The translations under genes were made by a program, and so were the position numbers. Below, piece after piece: positions 1 to 5,669 of a stretch of 5,670 nt of DNA. The stretch lies in the NCBI GenBank assembly GCA_038240875.1, contig JBBRGG010000221.1:1-5670 (forward strand), read 5' to 3'. The DNA is from JBBRGG01 sp038240875. GTDB taxonomy: Bacteria > Planctomycetota > Phycisphaerae > Phycisphaerales > UBA1924. The stretch's first letter is position 1; each line of letters begins with the position of its first letter. The notes below the pieces were generated by a model. It was not told the DNA's origin, did no database searches, and saw only the letters and a program-made list of their open reading frames with translations.

Positions 1-537
1 GACGGCGATTGGGTCTACGCCACTGAAGGGTTCATCGAGGAGGATGAGGCGAGGTTCGGTGACCAGTGCGCGAGCGATTTCGAGCTTTCGGCGTTCGCCA
101 CCGGAGCAAGTGCGGGCTTGGTGTTTGGCTTTGTGGGCGAGGCCGAATTGTTCGAGGAGGGCGCTGGCGCGGGCCTTGCGATCGCGTCGAGAGAGAGGGC
201 GGGTTTCGAGGATGGCGAGAAGATTGTCCTCGCAGGAGAGGCGGCCAAAGACGCTGGGTTCTTGTGAGAGATAGCCCATACCTAGGCGTGCGCGTTTGTA
301 CATGGGGAGTTGGCCGACGTCGCGACCATCGAAGGTAACGCGAGCGGGCTCATGGCCATCGGTGGGTGGATCAGGATCGATCATGCCGATGGTCATTCGG
401 AAGCTTGTGGTTTTGCCAGCACCGTTTCTGCCGAGCAAGCCGACGACTTCGGCGCGTTCGACAGAGAAGGAAACGTCATCGACGACGACGCGGCCTGCGT
501 AGGACTTGCGGAGTTTGTGGGCTTGGAGCAGGGGCAT
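1..537 (-). CDS. lptB: LPS export ABC transporter ATP-binding protein LptB (C-terminus cut off)
   Basis: This is the cytoplasmic ATPase that, as a dimer with LptF/LptG, powers extraction of lipopolysaccharide from the inner membrane and its passage along the Lpt bridge. The 179 visible residues contain Walker A GRNGAGKTT (36-44), the Q-loop glutamine in YLSQEPS (Q92), the ABC signature CSGGE (144-148), Walker B LILLDEP (164-170) and the start of the D-loop (SGVDP). The stretch MYKRARLGMGYLSQEPSVF followed by LSCEDNL is the LptB-type version of this region, which sets it apart from generic ABC ATPases. The family is about 240 residues, so some 60 residues including the switch histidine lie beyond the left edge. 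The ATG at 537 starts the protein just before the conserved QAHKLRKSY strand; no good Shine-Dalgarno is seen, and the frame stays open a little upstream (a TTG about 27 bases before it). A short insertion (about residues 55-65, DPDPPTDGHEP) follows the first helix. It lies downstream of flgM on the same strand. Confidence 0.93.
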   Translation of the reverse strand, partial: MPLLQAHKLRKSYAGRVVVDDVSFSVERAEVVGLLGRNGAGKTTSFRMTIGMIDPDPPTDGHEPARVTFDGRDVGQLPMYKRARLGMGYLSQEPSVFGRLSCEDNLLAILETRPLSRRDRKARASALLEQFGLAHKAKHQARTCSGGERRKLEIARALVTEPRLILLDEPFSGVDPIAV

Positions 538-689
538 CGCGATCAGTGTACGTCGAATGCGCAAGGTGCGGCGTAAGTGGCGGACCGCGCAGAGAAAGGG
601 CTCGCTGCGCAGCAACGAGCTTTGTGTGATGGCGGTATAAAATGAGTTAGCGGAATGAAATAAGAAAGCGGAGTGGGCTTGGTGTTGGA
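538..689. other. Gap between flgM and lptB
   Basis: This 152-bp stretch separates two minus-strand genes. I see no reading frame in it that looks like a gene and no convincing promoter. The only structure is the short dyad at 600-620. The gap is long enough for lptB to have its own promoter, but read-through from flgM cannot be excluded. Confidence 0.5.
600..620. repeat. Short imperfect inverted repeat between flgM and lptB
   Basis: GCTCG and CGAGC flank an inner GCT/AGC pair around a GCGC loop, with two unpaired A residues on one side. On the minus strand, the direction of both neighbours, the hairpin is followed by CCTTTCT rather than a clean T-run, so it is at best a weak terminator of flgM transcription. 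It could also be chance in GC-rich DNA. Confidence 0.3.
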
Positions 690-1094
690 TCAGGCCTTGA
701 TGTCGGAGAGCAATTCATCGAGCGCGTTGGAGAATTTTTCGGGGGTGTCGTAGGTACCTGAAGCAATTTCGGCACGAACTTGCTTGACGAGATCCTCGCG
801 GACGGCGGGGAGTTGTTGGAGCTTGGACAAATAGAACGCCATCGCAGATACCTCCACGCGGTCATCGCCACGGGTTGTGGTAGGAAGAGTCGCTGGGGAG
901 TTGCCCGGCGACGAACGAATATCTTCAGTGGTGCGAGCGAGCAATTCGACGCGGCGATCAGATTGCCTTTGTGCGGTTTGCCCAGCGTGGCGGCCTGGCG
1001 AGATGCCCGGCGAGTTGGCCGCTGGATTAGAAAGGCCAGAAGAAAGGCCAGAAGAAAGGCTCGCGGGGTTGCCAAACTGTCCAGAATCGATCAT
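690..1094 (-). CDS. flgM: FlgM-family anti-sigma-28 factor with long low-complexity N-terminus
   Basis: FlgM binds and holds the flagellar sigma factor FliA (sigma-28) inactive until the hook-basal body is finished, when FlgM is exported. The C-terminal part (about residues 77-134 of 134) fits the family: DDRVEVSAMAFYLSKL, then PAVREDLVKQVRAEIASGTYDTPEKF and a last amphipathic helix ALDELLSDI. The RxxxVxxxRxxIxxGxY-like pattern is the usual FlgM sigma-binding signature. The start at 1094 (MIDSGQFG) is chosen because GAGGAG lies 9 bases upstream; a longer frame from an ATG at 1136 adds 14 residues without such a site. Residues 1-76 are rich in Ser, Gly, Pro and Arg, and probably disordered, making the protein longer than the usual 90-105 residues. 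Residues 13-21 are an LSSG repeat. No other flagellar gene is in view. The family call is by motif reading and is fairly secure; the export behaviour is inferred. Confidence 0.8.
   Translation of the reverse strand: MIDSGQFGNPASLSSGLSSGLSNPAANSPGISPGRHAGQTAQRQSDRRVELLARTTEDIRSSPGNSPATLPTTTRGDDRVEVSAMAFYLSKLQQLPAVREDLVKQVRAEIASGTYDTPEKFSNALDELLSDIKA
1031..1060. repeat. 12-bp tandem repeat inside flgM
   Basis: AAAGGCCAGAAG occurs at 1031-1042 and 1043-1054 without mismatch, followed by half a copy (AAAGGC, 1055-1060). It is in frame and encodes LSSG units in the disordered N-terminal part of FlgM. Slippage here would add or remove four residues without a frameshift. Confidence 0.85.
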
Positions 1095-1102
1095 TGATGC
1101 GG

Positions 1103-1110
1103 TCTCCTCA
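1103..1110 (-). promoter_or_regulatory. Shine-Dalgarno of flgM
   Basis: On the minus strand TGAGGAGA lies here, with its GAGGAG core (1104-1109) 9 bases before the ATG at 1094. It decides the flgM start in favour of MIDSGQFG over the upstream ATG at 1136, which lies on the far side of this site. Confidence 0.75.
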
Positions 1111-1195
1111 GGGGCGATTGTGCGAGCCGGTGGCATCGCCCGTACACTTGGTGGCCAAACACGCGAGGACTTGGGTGCGGTTGCATACCTGGCAA

Positions 1196-1212
1196 CTTCG
1201 CACGAAGCGAAG
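1196..1212. repeat. Perfect 6-bp hairpin upstream of flgM
   Basis: CTTCGC (1196-1201) and GCGAAG (1207-1212) pair perfectly around the 5-base loop ACGAA. It lies about 100 bp upstream of the flgM start. No T-run follows on either strand, so it does not look like an intrinsic terminator. It may be an operator-like dyad, a leader structure, or chance. Confidence 0.35.
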
Positions 1213-1439
1213 AAGACAAAGGCGAATCACCCGACTTGTCTACGCATACGTCGGCCTCCATGCCGCTGATTCATCCATGGCGAGCTGGTGAACTGGTCTG
1301 CGAGATCTTGAACAAACAGATTTAAGATGTCGAAACAGAAACGCAACGCCGAAACTCGACCAACGCTGCGGTACGCGCTTTCACACGTTCCGCATCGCTC
1401 GATTCTCTCTCGTACGCTCTTTCCATCGACGCCGAGGCT

Positions 1440-1485
1440 TTGCATGCATCACAATTCGGCAATTGAATCTAAATGTGTCTAGAAT
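1440..1485 (+). promoter_or_regulatory. Possible promoter of the lipoprotein gene
   Basis: TTGCAT (1440-1445) and TTGAAT (1463-1468) are separated by 17 bases and each matches the sigma-70 hexamers only in part. An alternative -10 is TAGAAT (1480-1485), five of six matches, but with a poor -35 partner. The area is AT-rich compared with the rest of the window. Transcription starting near 1475-1492 would leave no leader for an ATG at 1492 and about 140 bases for the start at 1630. Weak evidence. Confidence 0.25.
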
Positions 1486-1560
1486 GTTACAATGTATCGA
1501 CTTACGGTGATAACTACCATGTGGACGAATGAAGTATTTTCGGTTGCTGCTCTTCGAAGT

Positions 1561-1594
1561 GCGCTAGCGCCGCGCGACGCGCAGGCACTGCGCG
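1561..1594 (+). other. GC-rich palindrome and hairpin in the lipoprotein leader
   Basis: GCGCTAGCGC (1561-1570) is a perfect 10-bp palindrome. Eight bases on, CGCGCAG (1578-1584) and CTGCGCG (1588-1594) form a perfect 7-bp stem with a 3-base loop. Both lie just upstream of the preferred lipoprotein start (1630). As RNA the second would be a stable hairpin in the 5' leader. No T-run follows it, so it is not a classical terminator. Confidence 0.5.
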
Positions 1595-1629
1595 ATAGGC
1601 GTTGCACCGACACCCAGTATCAGGTATTG

Positions 1630-2685
1630 GTGTCTCCAGGGCGTCATCGAGCGGCGTTGCTGGCAGCCATGTGTGTTGGTGTGGCGGCGTGCTTTTTAAG
1701 TGGTTGCGAATCTTCGGGGGGCGGTGATGCCAATCTTGATCCAATCGCGGACCCTTCGTTGGACGCGTTGCAAAGACAGGATCCTGCTCTTGCTCGGCAC
1801 CAGCGCGGGTATACGTCCTTTGCGCGTATCGACAAGACTGGCAAGGGACCAAGGCCTACAGGTCGCAACGACATGTCGTTGTTCAAGCCTTTGTTGAGTT
1901 CGGGTGGGGGTGGAGGTTTTGAAGGAAGTGGTGGGGGTGGGGGGCAAGAGTTGAATGTTGCCGCGAGGACGAGCACAACGAATACGTGGTCGATTGTGCT
2001 GGGCGCGTTTGGGGCGACCGAGGATCCAAACCGGATCAACGCGATCATGGCGGCGGTTGCTGAGGCGGGGCTGGTGGGCGTGTACCCGGATCGTCGTGGC
2101 GAGACGGTGGTGATCGCGTATGGATCGTACGACTCGGGTAATGAGCCACAGGCCAAGGCAGATTTGGAGATGGTGCGCGGGTTGGTGATCGATGGAAAGC
2201 TGCCGTTTGCTGCGGCGTTGTTGGTGCCGCCAGCGTTGACGACTGCGGAAGGAACGATGCCGGAGTATGACCTGTCAACGCTGCGAGCAAGGCGAGGCGA
2301 ATCGGCGATGTTCACGGTGCAGGTGGCGGTGTATCGCCGAACGGACAAGGCAGAGGCAACGCCGGAGGATTTGGTGCAGTTTCGCAAGGCGGCGGAAGCT
2401 GCGGTGGTTGAGTATCGCAGGCAAGGGGAAGAAGCGTTTTATTATCACACGCCACGCGCGAGCACGGTGACGCTGGGGGTGTTTGCGCAAGCGGATTTTG
2501 ATGGCAGGGAGATGCGGCCTGATGGGCGCGTGTTTAATGGGCCGCCGGTGCCCAGTGCTGCGCTGGAGGCGCTATTGAAGAAGCATCAGTTCACGCTGGT
2601 GAATGGGCAGGCGGCGACGATTCGGCGCGGTACCAAGGACCAAGGACGGATCCAACCGAGTATTGTGGTTGAGGTGCCGAGGTAA
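1630..2685 (+). CDS. Predicted lipoprotein with two SPOR-like segments
   Basis: I do not recognise a named gene. From the GTG at 1630 the product has 351 residues. Residues 1-25 form a lipoprotein signal peptide: basic GRHR, a hydrophobic stretch ALLAAMCVGVAACF, then lipobox LSGC with Cys26 as the predicted lipidated residue. The frame is open back to ATGs at 1492 and 1519, but those starts would put the lipobox cysteine at residue 72 or 63, far too deep; a weak AGG lies 5 bases before the GTG. Residues 91-105 are a glycine-rich linker. Two segments follow, each with the look of a SPOR-like fold: residues about 120-200 (WSIVLGAF, then AEAGLVGVYPDRRGETVVIAYGSY) and about 228-349 (FTVQVAVYRR, then a helix, GEEAFYYHTPRASTVTLGVF). 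SPOR domains bind denuded peptidoglycan glycan strands; here that role is inferred from pattern only. Likely site: outer membrane, periplasmic face. It converges on the batA-like gene 66 bp downstream. Confidence 0.75.
   Translation: MSPGRHRAALLAAMCVGVAACFLSGCESSGGGDANLDPIADPSLDALQRQDPALARHQRGYTSFARIDKTGKGPRPTGRNDMSLFKPLLSSGGGGGFEGSGGGGGQELNVAARTSTTNTWSIVLGAFGATEDPNRINAIMAAVAEAGLVGVYPDRRGETVVIAYGSYDSGNEPQAKADLEMVRGLVIDGKLPFAAALLVPPALTTAEGTMPEYDLSTLRARRGESAMFTVQVAVYRRTDKAEATPEDLVQFRKAAEAAVVEYRRQGEEAFYYHTPRASTVTLGVFAQADFDGREMRPDGRVFNGPPVPSAALEALLKKHQFTLVNGQAATIRRGTKDQGRIQPSIVVEVPR
1902..1944 (+). repeat. G-rich tract encoding the glycine linker
   Basis: G-runs of 3, 5, 5 and 6 bases (1902-1904, 1906-1910, 1933-1937, 1939-1944) encode the glycine-rich linker of the lipoprotein and lie on the coding strand, so they are also in the mRNA. 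The middle loop is 22 bases, long for a G-quadruplex, but shorter GG runs lie within it. Homopolymeric G-runs are also sites of possible slippage. Confidence 0.5.
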
Positions 2686-2751
2686 GAGTTGGCGCGAGAA
2701 GGTGGTACGGGTAAGTAGTTCAGGCACGTGGCCGGGGAAGGCTGAATGAGT
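2686..2751. other. Convergent gap without clear terminator
   Basis: These 66 bp separate the ends of the plus-strand lipoprotein gene and the minus-strand batA-like gene. Only a 4-bp stem (GGCC/GGCT around GGGGAA, near 2730-2743) is visible and no T-run, so I see no convincing intrinsic terminator on either strand. Termination may be Rho-dependent or the two transcripts may overlap. Confidence 0.4.
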
Positions 2752-4944
2752 TTACACGTACACCTTGCGATTGAAGATGTACCATTCAAAGAGCATGATG
2801 CCAAGAGCGGCGAGCAGCAGCCAAGGCCAGAGGTTGCGGGTGCCTTCGCGTGTACCAGTGGCGATGGCTTGAACTCGTTGCTCGGCGAGGTCGAGGCGTT
2901 CGGCTGCCGCGACCTGCGACTCTTGCGAATCGCCAAGGTTTGCGGCATAGATGCGGACTGATTTGCCATCGACGGTTTCGTCCATCGCGCCCGATGAACC
3001 AGTCCAGGAGACGCGATACACGCCGGTGCGTTCGATGGGTCCGAAAACGAACGAGCCATCTTCGGCGGCGGTGATCGGCGAATCAACGTTGCCTGGGCCT
3101 TGGATGCGAATGCTCTTGGCATCGGCGGGTAAACGATCAGCGAGGACGCGGCCGGGTTGGAGCGCGCGAAGAGCGCCAGCGGATGTGCCATCGTCGCCGA
3201 CGTGGCGAATGGCCCTGCCTACGAAGATGACGAAGCTGGCGTCAAAGGGCCAGAAGCTTTCCTGGATGTCGAAAGGTACAACGATGGCGTGGGTTTGTGC
3301 GGAGTTGATTTCGATGATGACCGGGCCGGTGTCGGCGCTGGCGATAGTGGTCGCTGCGGAGCGAGGCTGGATTTCAACGATGCGGCTTTTGTTGATGACG
3401 ACGCTATCCAGAGAGATGCCTCGCAGCGCGGGGTGATCGCGCGACCAATCGACGATGCCTGCGGGGTCGCCCGTGCCTTTGTCGATGATGCCTGAGGCGG
3501 GCGAAGGGACGGCGCCGAAGATCAGGAATCGGCCCGGCGGCAAGCCGATGGGGGCGTCGGCGGGAGCAGGCGGCAGCGAACCATCGAAGACGACAACGTC
3601 AAAGTTGGCGGTCTTGCCTGCGCGCGAATCGGCGTCGTACTGCGCGGGGGTCAGTTCTTGCAGTCGCGCGAGAGGATACCCCTCAAGAGCGGCACGAAGG
3701 TAGACGTTGCCTGTGGTGACCAAAGCGACATTAAGGCGTTTGGATGGGGGCACGACGAGCCACGCCGAGTCATCAAGACCGAGGACATCGCCTTCGACGG
3801 CTTCGCCCGTGCCTACGCCACGCAGGCGAACGGAGACCAACGCGCTTTGGGCGCGATCGATGGGGAAGACCACGCCACCGACGCCTGAGATGATGGAGCC
3901 GACAGGCTGTGGCTTTGCGGTGGTGCTTGGGTCGTTTATGTTGGTTGGGTTGGCTTGGGGTTGGGTGGGGGTGGGGACGCCATCTTTGGATTCTTCGGCG
4001 CGAAAGGTAGCGGCGGGAATGAAGGTGGATTTAAGGCCTGCGACTACGCCATCGATGAGAAGCTCGACGTCAACGCCGCGTTGGGTTGGTTCGTTGCTTT
4101 CGATGCCGACAAAGACGTTAAGGCGGTTTGAGTTTTCGAAGGCACGATCAGCGCGAAGGTCAACGATGCCGACGTTTGGTGCGTTGGTGGTGCCGATGCG
4201 GTGGTAGATGATTTCGTCGCCTGCGACGGTGGCCTTGGCTTGAGAGGCGTCGGGGATTCGGCCATCGGTAAAGAGGTGGATAGTGACGGGGTCGCCACCG
4301 ATGAGCCCTTCGATGGCGATGGCTTGCCCGGTGGTGCGGTCGTCGAGGGTGCGCGTGGGGCGGTGGGCGCGAGCAAGGCGGAAGGCTTCGTCGATGCTGG
4401 TCGGGCCGTCGATTGGGTTGATTGCTTTGATCGCGGTGGTGAGGGTCGCTTTGTCGCTGGTGAAGGGTTGGAGAACTTCGGCGCTGGTGCCAAAGGCGAT
4501 GATCATGGCTTCGTCGGCGATACCGCGCGAAAGCACGCCGCCTTCGCGGAGGCTATCGACGGTGGCGATGGCTTGTTTCTGGGCGTCATTAAGGCGAGTA
4601 GTTGGCTGGCCACTGGTAGGTTGGCCATCGCGTGCGGTCATGCTGGCGCTGCGGTCGATCAAAATAATGTGGCGCTGGGTGCGCAAGACCTGTGCCTTTA
4701 AGCGTGGCTGCGCGAGGGCGACGCAGACGCCCGCGAGGATGAGCAGTTGCAAAAAGAGGAGTAGGTTTCGGCGAAGCTTTTGGAATGGAGCGTTGGCTTG
4801 AAGGTCTTGGATTGCCTTCTTCCAAAGAAGCGTCGTTGAGACTTCGAGGTTGCGGCGGCGCAACTTAAGGAAGTAGAGGATGAGCAGGCTGGGGACGGCG
4901 ATCGCTGCGGCGAGCGCGCCGAGCCAGGGTGTAAGAAACGTCAT
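2752..4944 (-). CDS. BatA-like membrane protein with VWA domain
   Basis: The 730-residue product has the Bat-family layout: an N-terminal membrane helix (about 8-26) leading to LKLRRRNLEVSTTLLWKKA, the mark of the BatA / aerotolerance-regulator N-terminal domain; a second helix (about 60-79); a VWA domain (about 91-250); a long non-cytoplasmic part; and a last membrane helix (about 704-720) with a short basic tail. The VWA metal site is complete: DRSAS (97-101), Thr182 in GPTSID, and Asp227 in FTDG. Residues about 316-350 are a Pro/Thr/Asn-rich spacer. Residues about 404-480 (LNVALVTTG to FDVVVFDG and GRFLIFG) look like an alternating alpha/beta fold, possibly the glutamine-amidotransferase-like domain often found in this family; that is inference. 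Its ATG overlaps the DUF58 stop in ATGA, with AGAGGGG just upstream, so the two are translationally coupled. Family members act with MoxR AAA+ ATPases, probably in chaperone or complex-assembly roles; the exact task here is unknown. Confidence 0.87.
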   Translation of the reverse strand: MTFLTPWLGALAAAIAVPSLLILYFLKLRRRNLEVSTTLLWKKAIQDLQANAPFQKLRRNLLLFLQLLILAGVCVALAQPRLKAQVLRTQRHIILIDRSASMTARDGQPTSGQPTTRLNDAQKQAIATVDSLREGGVLSRGIADEAMIIAFGTSAEVLQPFTSDKATLTTAIKAINPIDGPTSIDEAFRLARAHRPTRTLDDRTTGQAIAIEGLIGGDPVTIHLFTDGRIPDASQAKATVAGDEIIYHRIGTTNAPNVGIVDLRADRAFENSNRLNVFVGIESNEPTQRGVDVELLIDGVVAGLKSTFIPAATFRAEESKDGVPTPTQPQANPTNINDPSTTAKPQPVGSIISGVGGVVFPIDRAQSALVSVRLRGVGTGEAVEGDVLGLDDSAWLVVPPSKRLNVALVTTGNVYLRAALEGYPLARLQELTPAQYDADSRAGKTANFDVVVFDGSLPPAPADAPIGLPPGRFLIFGAVPSPASGIIDKGTGDPAGIVDWSRDHPALRGISLDSVVINKSRIVEIQPRSAATTIASADTGPVIIEINSAQTHAIVVPFDIQESFWPFDASFVIFVGRAIRHVGDDGTSAGALRALQPGRVLADRLPADAKSIRIQGPGNVDSPITAAEDGSFVFGPIERTGVYRVSWTGSSGAMDETVDGKSVRIYAANLGDSQESQVAAAERLDLAEQRVQAIATGTREGTRNLWPWLLLAALGIMLFEWYIFNRKVYV
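3957..3976 (+). other. Canonical G-quadruplex motif on the template strand of the batA-like gene
   Basis: GGGG-TT-GGG-T-GGGGG-T-GGGG fits the four-run, short-loop quadruplex pattern; more GG and GGG runs precede it from 3943. It lies on the strand opposite the coding strand and corresponds to the Pro/Thr-rich spacer of the protein, so the mRNA is C-rich here. The codon choice for Pro (CCC/CCA) produces it. It may simply follow from that composition. Confidence 0.6.
4941..4944 (-). other. ATGA stop-start overlap
   Basis: The stop TGA of the DUF58 gene (4943-4941) and the start ATG of the batA-like gene (4944-4942) share bases in ATGA. Such 4-base overlaps are typical of translationally coupled genes in one operon and support co-expression of the two products. 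Confidence 0.85.
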
Positions 4945-5669
4945 CGCACCACCCCTCTTGCTCGCAGGTAATCAAGGATGAGAACATCGATAGGCGTGTC
5001 GCTTTTGACGGTCATGGCGTTCATCGAGCGTTGGCGGCAGAACTCGTCGAGGTGCTTGCAGTACGCCGAAAGATTGGCCTTGTAGCGCTTGAGAAGCGGC
5101 GCGGAGATGGTCACTTCGGCGAGATCGCCATCTTCGACGTCTTTCAGACGCAGGTCGCCCGCGATTGGAGGTTCGAGCTCTTGCGGGCTGAGCACTTGGA
5201 TGCAGTACACTTCGTAACCACGGCCGGTGAGCATTTTGAGTCCAGCCTCGAAGCCATCTTTGAAGAAGAAGTCGCTGAAGATGATCATGACGCCTTTGCC
5301 TCGGCGCGAGAGGGCGATTCGCTCGGCGGCTTGGCGGAATGAGAAGGAACCCATCGGTTCTTGATCGATGAGCCAGCGCGAGAGGTCGTGGGTGCGGCGC
5401 TTGCCACGCAGGTCGCGGATGGAACTGATGACGCCACCTTCGCCTGGGCCCATCGCGGTCGCGGCGACGCGGTTTAAGTTGACCAGGCCGACATAACCCA
5501 GAGCCATCGCGGCTTTTTGCATGAAGATGAACTTGCTGGGGTCGCCACACGCGGAAGATTCGCTGGCGTCGATGACGATGTGAAGGGCGAGGTCTTCTTC
5601 TTCGAGGAAGAGCTTGAGGAAGAGCTTGTCGAGACGGCCATAGATGTTCCAGTCGATGTGGCGAAGGTC
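4941..5669 (-). CDS. DUF58 domain protein (N-terminus cut off)
   Basis: DUF58 proteins carry a VWA-like fold and are encoded beside MoxR-type AAA+ ATPases and Bat-like VWA proteins; they are thought to serve as adaptors or substrates in those complexes. The 242 visible residues begin with DLRHIDWNIYGRLDKLFLKLFLEEEDL, the DUF58 hallmark (R-x-IDW...Y...RL...K.F.EE). A MIDAS-like DASES follows at 34-38, and FSDFFFKDGF (131-140) is the third motif. At the place where a GGxT/ATN-like second motif is expected, the sequence reads EPMGSFSF (104-111), so the metal-binding threonine is not obvious. The C-terminal part (AGDLRLKDVEDGDLAEVTISAPLLKRYKANLSAYC and on) matches the longer DUF58 form. Full-length relatives have about 290-310 residues, so some 55-65 residues lie beyond the right edge, and an ATG at 5522 is internal rather than the start. 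Cytoplasmic; no membrane segment is seen. Confidence 0.9.
   Translation of the reverse strand, partial: DLRHIDWNIYGRLDKLFLKLFLEEEDLALHIVIDASESSACGDPSKFIFMQKAAMALGYVGLVNLNRVAATAMGPGEGGVISSIRDLRGKRRTHDLSRWLIDQEPMGSFSFRQAAERIALSRRGKGVMIIFSDFFFKDGFEAGLKMLTGRGYEVYCIQVLSPQELEPPIAGDLRLKDVEDGDLAEVTISAPLLKRYKANLSAYCKHLDEFCRQRSMNAMTVKSDTPIDVLILDYLRARGVVR
4952..4958 (-). promoter_or_regulatory. Shine-Dalgarno of the batA-like gene
   Basis: On the minus strand AGAGGGG lies 7 bases before the ATG at 4944, inside the last codons of the DUF58 gene. It supports this start, which also places the first membrane helix at residues 8-26 as is usual for the family. Confidence 0.6.

Larger units (their letters stand above)
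1095..1629. other. Long divergent intergenic and leader region
   Basis: About 535 bp separate the divergent flgM and lipoprotein genes. Short frames exist on both strands (for example minus 1445-1227, and a plus-strand 51-codon frame from 1327), but their products show no domain, signal peptide or good ribosome-binding site. The stretch about 1440-1530 is visibly richer in A and T than its surroundings, as expected of a promoter area for the plus-strand gene. A perfect hairpin lies at 1196-1212 and a stronger GC-rich one at 1578-1594. I could not identify a convincing sigma-28 or sigma-54 promoter for flgM. Confidence 0.5.

Noticed and set aside
1094..1136. Longer flgM start at ATG 1136
   Set aside because: The GAGGAG ribosome-binding site lies between it and ATG 1094 with ideal spacing to the latter.
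1227..1445. Minus-strand 72-codon frame in the divergent gap
   Set aside because: No Shine-Dalgarno, no recognisable domain, Arg- and Cys-rich product; compatible with chance.
1327..1482. Plus-strand 51-codon frame starting MSKQKRNAE
   Set aside because: No good ribosome-binding site and no recognised family; its end overlaps the putative promoter area. Could be reconsidered if conserved in relatives.
1644..2387. Minus-strand 247-codon frame opposite the lipoprotein gene
   Set aside because: Ser/Pro/Ala-rich product without domain; the plus strand carries a signal peptide and ordered beta/helix patterns, so this is a GC-driven shadow.
2632..2645. Tandem ACCAAGG pair near the end of the lipoprotein gene
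   Set aside because: Two 7-bp copies within coding sequence; 7 is not a multiple of 3 and nothing else suggests function, so likely chance.
4201..4701. Long plus-strand open frame (166 codons) opposite the batA-like gene, with others nearby (3707-4207, 4283-4801)
   Set aside because: They are antisense to a gene with clear domains, their products have composition typical of mirrored codons (rich in Gly/Asp/Val or Arg/Ser), and none shows a domain or good ribosome-binding site.
4941..5522. DUF58 gene as a complete 193-residue protein starting at ATG 5522
   Set aside because: The same frame continues upstream to the window edge with the hallmark RHIDWNIYGRLDKLFLKLFLEEEDL and the DASES motif, so the true start is outside.
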